DNA of 64,000 nucleotides from Micromonospora sp. KC606 (GTDB lineage Bacteria > Actinomycetota > Actinomycetes > Mycobacteriales > Micromonosporaceae): assembly GCF_004348675.1 (NCBI RefSeq), contig NZ_SMKN01000009.1:1-64000 (forward strand). Reading direction: 5' to 3'. Position numbers and translations under genes: made by a program. The notes under the pieces were generated by a model. That model was not told the origin of the DNA, did not search any database, and worked only from the letters and a program-made list of their open reading frames with translations. This document shows, piece after piece, positions 36,142-43,043 of this stretch. The stretch's first letter is position 1. Every line of letters starts with the position of its first letter.

Positions 36142-36205
36142 ACAACATTTCCTCAAGATTTTTGCGCGAAAAATGTTGTGTATATCGGCGGCGGGTTCGT
36201 AGGCT
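36142..36205 (+). promoter_or_regulatory. Divergent AT-rich promoter with nested dyads before the peptide gene
   Basis: ACAACATTT (36142-36150) and AAATGTTGT (36171-36179) are perfect inverted arms; inside them ATTTTT-GCGCG-AAAAAT (36158-36174) is a second dyad. On the plus strand TTGTGT (36176-36181), 18 bp, TAGGCT (36200-36205) fits TAnnnT promoters and ends 6 bp before ATG 36212, the layout of a leaderless transcript. A repressor or activator bound to the nested dyads could control both the exporter and the peptide gene. Confidence 0.5.
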
Positions 36206-36211
36206 ACCGGC

Positions 36212-36340
36212 ATGAGGAATTCGTCTGGATGCCGAGCGCAGGACGGCCGGACACGGCGCGACACACGGGAAGGCAAGCCCGCCATGACCATCGAAATCTT
36301 CATCATCAGTGACCGCGACGTGTGCGGCATCAAGGGCTGA
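36212..36340 (+). CDS. Small peptide gene (42 aa or 18 aa), candidate RiPP precursor or signal
   Basis: The frame from ATG 36212 encodes 42 residues: an Arg-rich polar leader-like half, then MTIEIFIISDRDVCGIKG. An internal ATG at 36284, with GGGAAGG about 10 bp upstream, would give only those last 18 residues. Evidence for a real gene: a -10 element right before the first ATG, and a very strong hairpin ending the unit 22 bp after the stop. The hydrophobic IEIFII segment followed by an acidic stretch and a single Cys-Gly near the end is unlike random GC-rich frames. It does not match a peptide family I know. Possible roles: substrate of the radical SAM enzyme, exported signal read by the adjacent NB-ARC regulator, or a regulatory leader peptide. 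Confidence 0.45.
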   Translation: MRNSSGCRAQDGRTRRDTREGKPAMTIEIFIISDRDVCGIKG

Positions 36341-36361
36341 CCGCCGCGATGGAGTAATCCG

Positions 36362-36396
36362 CACCGCTCCGGCGCCAGATCGGCGCCGGGGCGGTG
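36362..36396 (+). terminator. Strong intrinsic terminator or attenuator hairpin after the peptide gene
   Basis: CACCGCTCCGGCGCC (36362-36376) pairs with GGCGCCGGGGCGGTG (36382-36396) through 15 positions, one a T-G wobble, around the 5-nt loop AGATC, followed by TCTTGT. It sits between the peptide stop (36340) and the NB-ARC start (36422), so it would isolate the peptide transcript or attenuate the regulator. Confidence 0.7.
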
Positions 36397-36421
36397 TCTT
36401 GTGACCTGCCGGGAGCGAGCC

Positions 36422-38116
36422 ATGACCGCCGCGCATCGACCGCAGACAGCCATTCTCGCCGAGATGTTGCGATCTCTCCGCCGGGCCGCGGGGCTCACGC
36501 AGGAGGAGGCGGCAGCGCGCTCCGGCCTCAGTTCGCGGGCTATCCGCGAGCTCGAGGGGGGTCGCAGCCGCAGGCCGCAGCGCAAGACCGTCGAACTGCT
36601 GGGCACCGCCCTCGAGTTGAACCGCCACCAGCTCGCCGAACTGATGGATACGGCCGGGCATCGCCAGCCGCTCCACCGCCGAACCGCGACCATGCCATCC
36701 GTTTCCGACACGCGTGCATCCGTATCCGACACACGCGGTCCGGATGCCGACCCTGCCGCGCCGATCGCCGGGCCGTGCGAGTTGGCCGGCGAGCCCAGCG
36801 CGTACGTCGGACAAACCGACGCCGCCACGGAGGCCAGCCAGTTCCTCACCGCGGCGAGCGCGCTCGCCGCGGTCGTCGGCTCATCCTCAGCACGGCCCGT
36901 GGTCGTGCTCGGCCAGCCCGGCGCCGGTAAGACAGCCTTCGTCACGCACGTGGCACACCGCCTCCGCGACCGCTTTCCGGACGCCCAGCTCTACATCGAG
37001 GCGCTCAGCGACAACGGTCAGCCGGCCGCGCCGGCCGAGGTGGCCGCTCGGATACTGCGCTCCCTCGGCATGCCACCCGACGCGGTCCCGGCCGCCTTCT
37101 CCGAACGCGCGGCCGCGGTCCGCGCCCACCTGGCCGCCAGGCGCGTCCTCGTCGTCGTCGACGACGTGGTGGACGAGGAACAGGTGTGCGCCCTGCTGCC
37201 GGCCTCCGGGCACTGCGCCGTGCTGATCAGCGCGCGCCGGCGGTTGGCCATGTTGGACGGCGCCGAAACGGTCGAGCTGCGTCCCCTCTCCCCGGCGCAG
37301 GGGCTGGCGTTTCTCAGCTCCCTCCTCGGACCGCAGCGGGTCATGGCGGAGCCAGCCGCCGCCGAGGCCGCCGTAGCGCTGTGCGGCGGGCTGCCGCTGG
37401 CGCTCCGCGCGTTCGCGAGTCGCCTCACCGCCCGGCCGCATCGCGCGATGCGCCCCCTGGTCGAGCGGCTGGCCGACAGGAGCGAGCAGCTGCCACTGCT
37501 CGCCTTCGGCGCCACCGGGATGGCACGCAGCATCGACCTGAGCTACCGCCTGCTACCCGACGACGCGCGGCGGCTGATGCGGATGCTGGCGGTGCTGCCC
37601 GCTGCGGCGTTCGGAAGTTGGATCGCGGCGGCGCTGCTCGACGCACCCCTTGAGGACGCCGAGGAAGCGCTCCAGCGCCTCGTGGACGCCTGCCTCGTCG
37701 AGGTGACCGCATACGGCGGCCCGGCCGGGCCGCGGTACCGGCTGCACGACCTGCCCCAGGCGTTCGCGGCCGATCTGTTGCGGGGGCGAGAGGCCCTCGA
37801 CCAGGAGGAAGCCCTGCTCAGGGTGCTGGGCGGTTGGCTGGCGATCGCGCAGGAGGCCCAGCGGCAGGCGTTCGGCGCCGCCGACCAGTCACCCCACGCG
37901 TGGCTCCCCCGCGACCGGCGCGGTTCGGTCGCCACCGACGCGCTCCGCAGCGGCCCACCCTACTGGTACGCCGAAGACCGGCGGTCGCTCTCGATCGCCC
38001 TCGCCGGAGCCCACGACGGCGCGCTCGCAGCAGCGGCGCGCGACGTGGTAGAGGCGATGCGTCCGTTCCCCCACCTCCATGACCAAGGCGTCCCTGACGT
38101 CGCTAGAGCGATCTGA
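36422..38116 (+). CDS. HTH/NB-ARC (STAND) transcriptional regulator lacking TPR repeats
   Basis: 564 aa from ATG 36422 (GGGAGCG upstream). Residues 10-75 are an HTH_31/XRE domain (LRRAAGLTQEEAAARSGLSS, ELEGGRSRRP). A linker contains the near-repeat VSDTRASVSDTR. Residues 140-400 are an NB-ARC ATPase: GQPGAGKT (Walker A), VLVVVDDV (Walker B), SARRR sensor, GGLPLALRAF. A winged-helix part follows (YRLHDLPQAFAADLL). Related regulators continue into several hundred residues of TPR repeats that sense the signal; here the protein stops just after that junction, within a terminator-like dyad. It may be a natural short form or a truncated gene. Likely pathway regulator; it follows the peptide gene directly. 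Confidence 0.85.
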   Translation: MTAAHRPQTAILAEMLRSLRRAAGLTQEEAAARSGLSSRAIRELEGGRSRRPQRKTVELLGTALELNRHQLAELMDTAGHRQPLHRRTATMPSVSDTRASVSDTRGPDADPAAPIAGPCELAGEPSAYVGQTDAATEASQFLTAASALAAVVGSSSARPVVVLGQPGAGKTAFVTHVAHRLRDRFPDAQLYIEALSDNGQPAAPAEVAARILRSLGMPPDAVPAAFSERAAAVRAHLAARRVLVVVDDVVDEEQVCALLPASGHCAVLISARRRLAMLDGAETVELRPLSPAQGLAFLSSLLGPQRVMAEPAAAEAAVALCGGLPLALRAFASRLTARPHRAMRPLVERLADRSEQLPLLAFGATGMARSIDLSYRLLPDDARRLMRMLAVLPAAAFGSWIAAALLDAPLEDAEEALQRLVDACLVEVTAYGGPAGPRYRLHDLPQAFAADLLRGREALDQEEALLRVLGGWLAIAQEAQRQAFGAADQSPHAWLPRDRRGSVATDALRSGPPYWYAEDRRSLSIALAGAHDGALAAAARDVVEAMRPFPHLHDQGVPDVARAI

Positions 38117-38135
38117 GGAACGCCCTGGTCATGGA
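38076..38135. terminator. Long dyad between convergent NB-ARC and mbtH genes
   Basis: TCCATGACCAAGGCG (38076-38090) pairs with CGCCCTGGTCATGGA (38121-38135), 15 positions with one wobble, around a 30-nt loop that can partly pair further. It covers the last codons and the stop of the NB-ARC gene and lies 6 bp from the end of mbtH, so it suits a bidirectional terminator. Because it is partly coding, a duplication-inversion scar is another reading. Confidence 0.5.
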
Positions 38136-38140
38136 CCCGG

Positions 38141-38329
38141 TCACCCCACGCCGAGCCGTTCCCGGACGCTGCGCGGGCGCATGTCCGTCCACACGCGATC
38201 GATGTGCTCCAGGCACTCCTCGCGCGTGCCCCGCACGCCCTCGTCGCGCCAGCCGCTCGGGTTCTCCCGATGCGCCGGCCAGATCGAGTACTGATCCTCG
38301 TCATTGATGACCACCTTGAACGTCTCCAC
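38141..38329 (-). CDS. MbtH-like protein
   Basis: 62 aa from GTG 38329, preceded by GGAGAGG; a TTG at 38341 would extend it by four residues. MbtH proteins bind and activate NRPS adenylation domains. The family signature is complete: NDEDQYSIWP, NPSGW (the Trp pair that clasps the A domain), and VWTDMRPRS near the end. It is the last gene of the five-gene minus-strand operon and should serve the A domains of NRPS-1 and NRPS-2. Confidence 0.95.
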   Translation of the reverse strand: METFKVVINDEDQYSIWPAHRENPSGWRDEGVRGTREECLEHIDRVWTDMRPRSVRERLGVG

Positions 38330-38369
38330 AACCCTCTCCAATCCGTGGTGGGTGCCCTCTCGCCGGCCG

Positions 38370-40190
38370 TCAGACCGGCGCGGCGGTATCCTGATCTACC
38401 GGCGCGCCGGCGCCGTCGTGCCCGTCCTCCTCGACCCGGCTCACCACGTGACGGCCGAGCACGAGGCGGTCGATTCGTGAGCCGAGGAAGGTGCTCAGCG
38501 CCGTCTCGGGATCGCGGATGATCGGCTGCCCGCGCAGGTTGAGCGAGGTATTGAGCAACACCGGCACACCGGTACGGGCCCCGAACTCCTCGAGCAGCTG
38601 CCAGAGCGCGTCGTTGTGACCCCGCCGCAGGACCTGGACCCGTGCCGTTCCGTCCACGTGCGTGACCGCCGGCAACGCGGCCCGGTACTCGGTGCGGGTG
38701 TGCCCGACGAAGAGCATGTGCGCATGTCGCTGGTGAGCGCCGTCGGGCAGGTCGAAGAAACGATCCGCGTCCACCTCGCGGACCACCGGCGCGAACGGGC
38801 GGAAGCCCTCGCGCTGCTTGACGATCGCGTTCAGGTGGTCCCGCATCGTGGGGTCCCGGGGGTCGGCCAGGATACTGCGGTTGCCCAACGCGCGCGGGCC
38901 AAACTCCATCCGGCCCTGGAACCACGCCACCACCTTGCGGTTGGCGATCATCTGGGCGACGTCGCGGGCGAGTTCGGCCTCGGTGCCGTACCGGCGGCTG
39001 CGGCAGTCGGGCCGGCCGGCCAGCGCCCCCGCCAGTTCCTCCGGCGCGTAGCCCGGCCCCCAGTAGGGCATGGTCATCGGTCCACGCACGTCGACCTCCG
39101 CCCGGCTCACGTGGGCGTACAGGGCCGCGCCCAGCGCCGAGCCGTCGTCTCCCGCCGCCGGCTGCACGAAGATCCGGTCGAACATCCGGCTGCGCGAGAT
39201 GAGCCCGTTGGCCGTGCAGTTGAGCGCCACACCACCGGCGAGGCACAGGTTGCGCTGCCCGGTGACGGTTCGGAAATGCCGCAGCACATGCAGCAGCGCG
39301 GCCTCAACGCCCGCCTGCACGGCCGCCGCCACGTCCATGTGGCGCTGCTCCAGGGCGTCGCCCGGCTCCCGGGGCGGCCCCAACAGCTCGGTGAGGCGGC
39401 GGATCGTGCCGGCATGGCTCTCGTGCTCCAACCACGACCGGTTCTCGGCAAGTGCCGGCACCGTGTACGAGCCGTCCGGCCCGAGCCGGATCAGCCGCAT
39501 GATCTCGTCGAAGTACCGGTGCGGATCCCCGTAGGGCGCGAGACCCATGACCTTGTACTCGTCCATGGCGAACTCGAAGCCGAGGTAGAGCGTCGCCGCG
39601 CCGTAGAGCGAGCCGAGCGAGTGCAGCGCGGGCACCTGGCGCAGCACCTCGACATCCCGACCGCGTCCGGTCGCGACGGTCATGCTCTCCGTCTCACCCA
39701 TGCCGTCGGCCACCACGATCAACGCGTCGTCCATGCCGCTCAGGTGATAGCTGCTCGCGGCGTGGGCCAGGTGGTGCGGCACCGTCACGAACCGGCGTCC
39801 CCAGTCGACGTCCGCCCAGTGCCGGGCGAGCAACGCACGATGCACATCCGGCGCGTAGACCTGCTGGTAGCGTCGGCGGGTGAACTGGTTGAGCTCGTGC
39901 GCCGGCGACGGTCGGTAGTCGAAGCCGTGCGCCACGAGGTCCACATCCGACATGGTGAGCCCGGCCTCCCGGAGGCAGTACTCGACGGCGTTGACGGGGA
40001 ACGCGCCGGTGGTCTTCACGCCGGTGAACCGCTCCTCCGCCGCGGCGGCCACCACACCCTCGTCGGTCACCAGGGCCGCGGCCGAGTCGAGACCCTGGAC
40101 GATCCGGTAGGCACGCGGGTCCAGTCCGGGCAGCTCGCGCCGTTTGAAGGCCAGTCCGTCGTGCATCCCGCTGATTCCGATGACTCGCAT
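38370..40190 (-). CDS. O-carbamoyltransferase (NodU/CmcH/TobZ family)
   Basis: 606 aa. Transfers a carbamoyl group from carbamoyl phosphate, via carbamoyl-adenylate, to a hydroxyl of a small molecule. N-terminal Kae1-like domain: VPHHLAHAASSYHLSG (metal His pair), VVADGMGE, and GGVALNCTANG. C-terminal YrdC-like domain: QGRMEFGPRALGNRSIL and NTSLNLRGQPI. An insertion of about 25 residues separates GISGMHDG from LDSAAALV, which are almost contiguous in typical members. AAGGGG precedes ATG 40190, and the purF-like gene ends 10 bp upstream. A likely acceptor is the hydroxyl of the Thr residue or of a modified residue of the peptide; this is inference. Confidence 0.93.
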   Translation of the reverse strand: MRVIGISGMHDGLAFKRRELPGLDPRAYRIVQGLDSAAALVTDEGVVAAAAEERFTGVKTTGAFPVNAVEYCLREAGLTMSDVDLVAHGFDYRPSPAHELNQFTRRRYQQVYAPDVHRALLARHWADVDWGRRFVTVPHHLAHAASSYHLSGMDDALIVVADGMGETESMTVATGRGRDVEVLRQVPALHSLGSLYGAATLYLGFEFAMDEYKVMGLAPYGDPHRYFDEIMRLIRLGPDGSYTVPALAENRSWLEHESHAGTIRRLTELLGPPREPGDALEQRHMDVAAAVQAGVEAALLHVLRHFRTVTGQRNLCLAGGVALNCTANGLISRSRMFDRIFVQPAAGDDGSALGAALYAHVSRAEVDVRGPMTMPYWGPGYAPEELAGALAGRPDCRSRRYGTEAELARDVAQMIANRKVVAWFQGRMEFGPRALGNRSILADPRDPTMRDHLNAIVKQREGFRPFAPVVREVDADRFFDLPDGAHQRHAHMLFVGHTRTEYRAALPAVTHVDGTARVQVLRRGHNDALWQLLEEFGARTGVPVLLNTSLNLRGQPIIRDPETALSTFLGSRIDRLVLGRHVVSRVEEDGHDGAGAPVDQDTAAPV

Positions 40191-40200
40191 GCCAACCCCT

Positions 40201-41679
40201 TCAGCTCCGGTAGTCCGAACGTAGTTCCTGCCACGGTCGCCGGTCCCCCGTCGTGAGGAGGGTCGGCGTCTTCGTCTTGGGATGGGGGCGGCCGGTGGGC
40301 GTGAGCGCCAGCGGCCGACCCGGCACGAGCCGCGTCGGTGGGGAGACCGGCACCGGGTACGCGCCGGTGAAGCACCCGACGCAACTCTCGGCGCCGCCGA
40401 CAGCCTCACGCAACGCCTCGACCGAGAGGTACTCCAACGAGTCCGCCCCGACCATCCGCCCGATCTCCGCGGGCGTGCACCGGTTCGCGACCAGTTCGGT
40501 CCCCGTCTTCATGTCGACGCCGAAGAAGCACGGCCACCGGACCGGCGGCGAGGCCACCCGCACGTGCACCCGGCGCGCGCCAGCCGCCCGGAGCATCGCC
40601 ACCACCTGTGTCATGGACGTCGCGCGCACGATCGAGTCATCCACCAGCACGACCGCGCGCCCCGCGACGACCTCCGCGATCGGGTTGAGCTTGAGCAGCA
40701 CCGCGGCCCGGCGCACGTGCTGTTCGGGCTGGATGAAGGTGCGCCCCACGTAGTTGTTCCTCGCCAGGCCCTCGTCGTACGGGATACCGCTGGTTTCGGC
40801 GAAGCCCAGCGCGGCGGGGCGCGCGGTGTCGGGCACCGGGATGACGACGTCGCCGGTGGCGGGCGCCTCGCGGGCCAGGGCACGGCCCAACGCCCGCCGC
40901 ACCTGCTGCACCCGCCGGCCACCGAGCACGGTGTCCGAACGGGCGAAGTAGACGTGCTCGAACGAACAGGCCGCAACGCGAGCCGGTGCGGCGAACCGGG
41001 TCGAGCGCGGACCACCGTCGTCGATCAGCAGCACCTCGCCGGGCGAGACCTCGCGCACCAGGGTGGCGCCGAGCAGGTCGAGGACCGGGGACTCGGAGGC
41101 GACCACCCAGCCGCCGCCCGGCAGAGCGCCGAGGCAGAGCGGCCGGAACCCGTACGGGTCCCGAGCCGCGTACAGCCGCTGCGCGTCGCAGGCCACGATG
41201 CTGTACGCACCGCTGGTGCGCGCCAGCACCGCCCGTAGCGCGGCGTCCAGTGGCCCGTCCTCGTCACCGATCTGCGCCACCAGGAGCCGGGTGTCCGCCG
41301 TGCTGTCGCCGGGTACCCCGACGCCGGCCACCGCCGTGATGTTGCCGTTGTGCGCCAGAGCGAGCGAACCGCCCGGCGGCATCCGCCCCAGGAGCGGCTG
41401 GGCGTTTTCCACCGTGGAGTCCCCGGTTGTGGAGTACCGGACGTGCCCGATTCCGAGGTGTCCGGTGAGGCGGGTCAGCGCGGCCGGCTGGAACGCGTGG
41501 CGTACCTCTCCCATGCCCACGGACCGTGCGATCCGCTCGCCGTCGGCGACGGCGATTCCGGCCGATTCCTGTCCCCGGTGTTGAAGCGCGATGAGTCCCT
41601 GGTACACGGCGGGAGCGACATCCGTACCCGGCGCCCAGATGCCGACCACGCCGCACTCCTCGCCAATGCCGTCGAGCAT
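40201..41679 (-). CDS. PurF paralogue (glutamine amidophosphoribosyltransferase) inside the NRPS cluster
   Basis: 492 aa. PurF makes 5-phosphoribosylamine from PRPP and glutamine. A class II glutaminase domain starts after a short propeptide MLDGIGEE, with Cys9 as the N-terminal nucleophile (CGVVGIW), then GHVRYSTTG and AHNGNI. The PRTase domain has VVLVDDSIVRATS (usual form VDDSIVRGTT, so two changes in the PRPP loop). All four [4Fe-4S] cysteines of the Bacillus-type enzyme are present: AACSFEHVYF, WPCFFGVD, and CVGC near the end. It is placed between the M20 and carbamoyltransferase genes in one operon rather than with purine synthesis genes, so it probably serves the pathway, either making a ribosylamine building block or as an amidotransferase. 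Confidence 0.88.
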   Translation of the reverse strand: MLDGIGEECGVVGIWAPGTDVAPAVYQGLIALQHRGQESAGIAVADGERIARSVGMGEVRHAFQPAALTRLTGHLGIGHVRYSTTGDSTVENAQPLLGRMPPGGSLALAHNGNITAVAGVGVPGDSTADTRLLVAQIGDEDGPLDAALRAVLARTSGAYSIVACDAQRLYAARDPYGFRPLCLGALPGGGWVVASESPVLDLLGATLVREVSPGEVLLIDDGGPRSTRFAAPARVAACSFEHVYFARSDTVLGGRRVQQVRRALGRALAREAPATGDVVIPVPDTARPAALGFAETSGIPYDEGLARNNYVGRTFIQPEQHVRRAAVLLKLNPIAEVVAGRAVVLVDDSIVRATSMTQVVAMLRAAGARRVHVRVASPPVRWPCFFGVDMKTGTELVANRCTPAEIGRMVGADSLEYLSVEALREAVGGAESCVGCFTGAYPVPVSPPTRLVPGRPLALTPTGRPHPKTKTPTLLTTGDRRPWQELRSDYRS

Positions 41680-41704
41680 GGCGAAACCCCGTCCAGTCTG
41701 TGTC

Positions 41705-41710
41705 GAGTAG
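41705..41710 (-). promoter_or_regulatory. CTACTC element before the PurF paralogue
   Basis: On the minus strand CCTACTCGACA lies 26-36 bp upstream of ATG 41679, in the 50-bp gap after the M20 gene. It repeats the CTACTC core seen before both NRPS genes. The hexamer also occurs elsewhere in the window, so alone it is weak. Confidence 0.25.
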
Positions 41711-41729
41711 GATGCTTTCCCGTGCCGGC

Positions 41730-43043
41730 CTACTGGTGCCCGCGCATGACCTCCGGGTCATAGCCCAGGACCGTGTGCAGCAGCACGTTCGCGCCGGCCA
41801 CGATGTCTTCCGGCGCGGTGCTCTCGGTCGCGACGTGGCTGCGTCCGCCCTGGCTCGGTACGAAGATCATGGCCATCGGCGCCAACCGTCCGACAATCTG
41901 CGCGTCGTGTCCCGCCCCGCTGGGCAGGTGGTGGTATGGCAGCCCAAGCGCGTCGCTGGCCGCGCTGATCAGCCGACGCAGTCGTCCGTCACACGCCATC
42001 GGTTGGACCACCTGGGACGGCGCCAGCTCCACGACGGTGCCGGTCTCCGCCCCGATCTTCTCAGCGACGCGGCGCAGCGCCTCGACGGCGGCGTCGAGAG
42101 ACTCCTCGGCGACGTCGCGCAGGTCGGCGCGCAGCCGCACCAACCCGGGTACCACGTTCCAGGCGTCCGGCTCGACCGTACAGCATCCCACGGTGGCGAC
42201 CCGCACGATGCCGTCCTCGCCGGCGATGTCGCGCACCGCCAGCACGAACTGGGCGGCCGCGACCAGGGCGTCCCGGCGCAACGCGATGGGCGTCGTGCCG
42301 GCGTGGTTGGCCTGGCCGCGCACGGTCACGTCGATGGTCACGCGACCAGTGATGGCGGTGACCACGCCGATCGGGTACCCCTCAGTTTCCAGCACTGGGC
42401 CCTGCTCGATGTGCAGTTCCAGGTACGCACCCACACTGCCGTCCGGCCACGCGGCGCGCGGCACGCGACCCGGGTCGCCTCCGGCCGCCCGCAGCAGGTC
42501 GCGCACCGGCTCGCCCCGGCTGTCGACGCCGGACAGCCAGGTCCGGTCGAACTGGCCCGCGAACGCGTGCGAGCCCCACATGCCCGGCGTGCCGAACGCG
42601 CCCTCCTCGTTCATGAACCCGATCACCGCGACGGGAAAGCCCATCTCGACCCCGTGTTCGGCGAGGACGTGCGCCACCTCGACCGCGGCGAGCACGCCGT
42701 ACGCTCCGTCCAACGGACCGCCGTCCGGAACCGTGTCGAGATGCGACCCCAGGACCAGCCACGGCCGGTCGGGTCGGGCACCGAGCCGGCGTCCGATCAG
42801 GTTGCCGGCCGGGTCCACCTCTACGCCCATCCCGGCCGCCCGCAGGTACGAGGCGACCAGTTCCCGGCCCCGCGTGTCGTCCGGGGTGAACGCCAACCGG
42901 CTCACCCCGCCCGCCGGTGTGGCGCCGACCGCTCGCAGGCGCTCGATCCGGGCAAGCAGCCGCGGGCCGTCGACGCGCAGGTGCTGGCGTCGCGCGGCGA
43001 CGCCGGGTGCGGGGCTGACGGGCACGCGCCCGCCGGTCACCAT
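41730..43043 (-). CDS. M20-family amidohydrolase (N-carbamoyl-amino acid / allantoate amidohydrolase type)
   Basis: 437 aa. A binuclear-metal hydrolase cleaving the amide of ureido compounds. Metal ligands and dimer motifs: GSHLDTVPDGGPLDGAYG (His, Asp), FMNEEGAFG (Glu pair), LELHIEQGPVLE (His), GQANHAGTTPI (dimer-domain His) and the final SHVATE. Closest groups are allantoate amidohydrolase (AllC), beta-ureidopropionase and N-carbamoyl-L-amino acid hydrolase; sequence alone does not separate them. It could complete allantoin breakdown started by AllB at 16 kb, but its operon with LuxR, PurF paralogue, carbamoyltransferase and MbtH suggests a role on a carbamoylated or ureido intermediate of the peptide. 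It overlaps the LuxR gene by 7 bp. Confidence 0.88.
   Translation of the reverse strand: MVTGGRVPVSPAPGVAARRQHLRVDGPRLLARIERLRAVGATPAGGVSRLAFTPDDTRGRELVASYLRAAGMGVEVDPAGNLIGRRLGARPDRPWLVLGSHLDTVPDGGPLDGAYGVLAAVEVAHVLAEHGVEMGFPVAVIGFMNEEGAFGTPGMWGSHAFAGQFDRTWLSGVDSRGEPVRDLLRAAGGDPGRVPRAAWPDGSVGAYLELHIEQGPVLETEGYPIGVVTAITGRVTIDVTVRGQANHAGTTPIALRRDALVAAAQFVLAVRDIAGEDGIVRVATVGCCTVEPDAWNVVPGLVRLRADLRDVAEESLDAAVEALRRVAEKIGAETGTVVELAPSQVVQPMACDGRLRRLISAASDALGLPYHHLPSGAGHDAQIVGRLAPMAMIFVPSQGGRSHVATESTAPEDIVAGANVLLHTVLGYDPEVMRGHQ

Noticed and set aside
36362-36396. Riboswitch between the peptide gene and the NB-ARC regulator
   Set aside because: Only one simple hairpin is visible; no conserved aptamer motif was recognised, so terminator or attenuator is the simpler call.
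38370-38500. Possible extra small gene at the end of the carbamoyltransferase
   Set aside because: Only shadows of the carbamoyltransferase C-terminus; no start signal.
41730-43043. Calling the M20 enzyme allantoate amidohydrolase (allC)
   Set aside because: The family fits, but sister enzymes hydrolyse N-carbamoyl amino acids, and its operon is the NRPS one, so a specific name is not supported.
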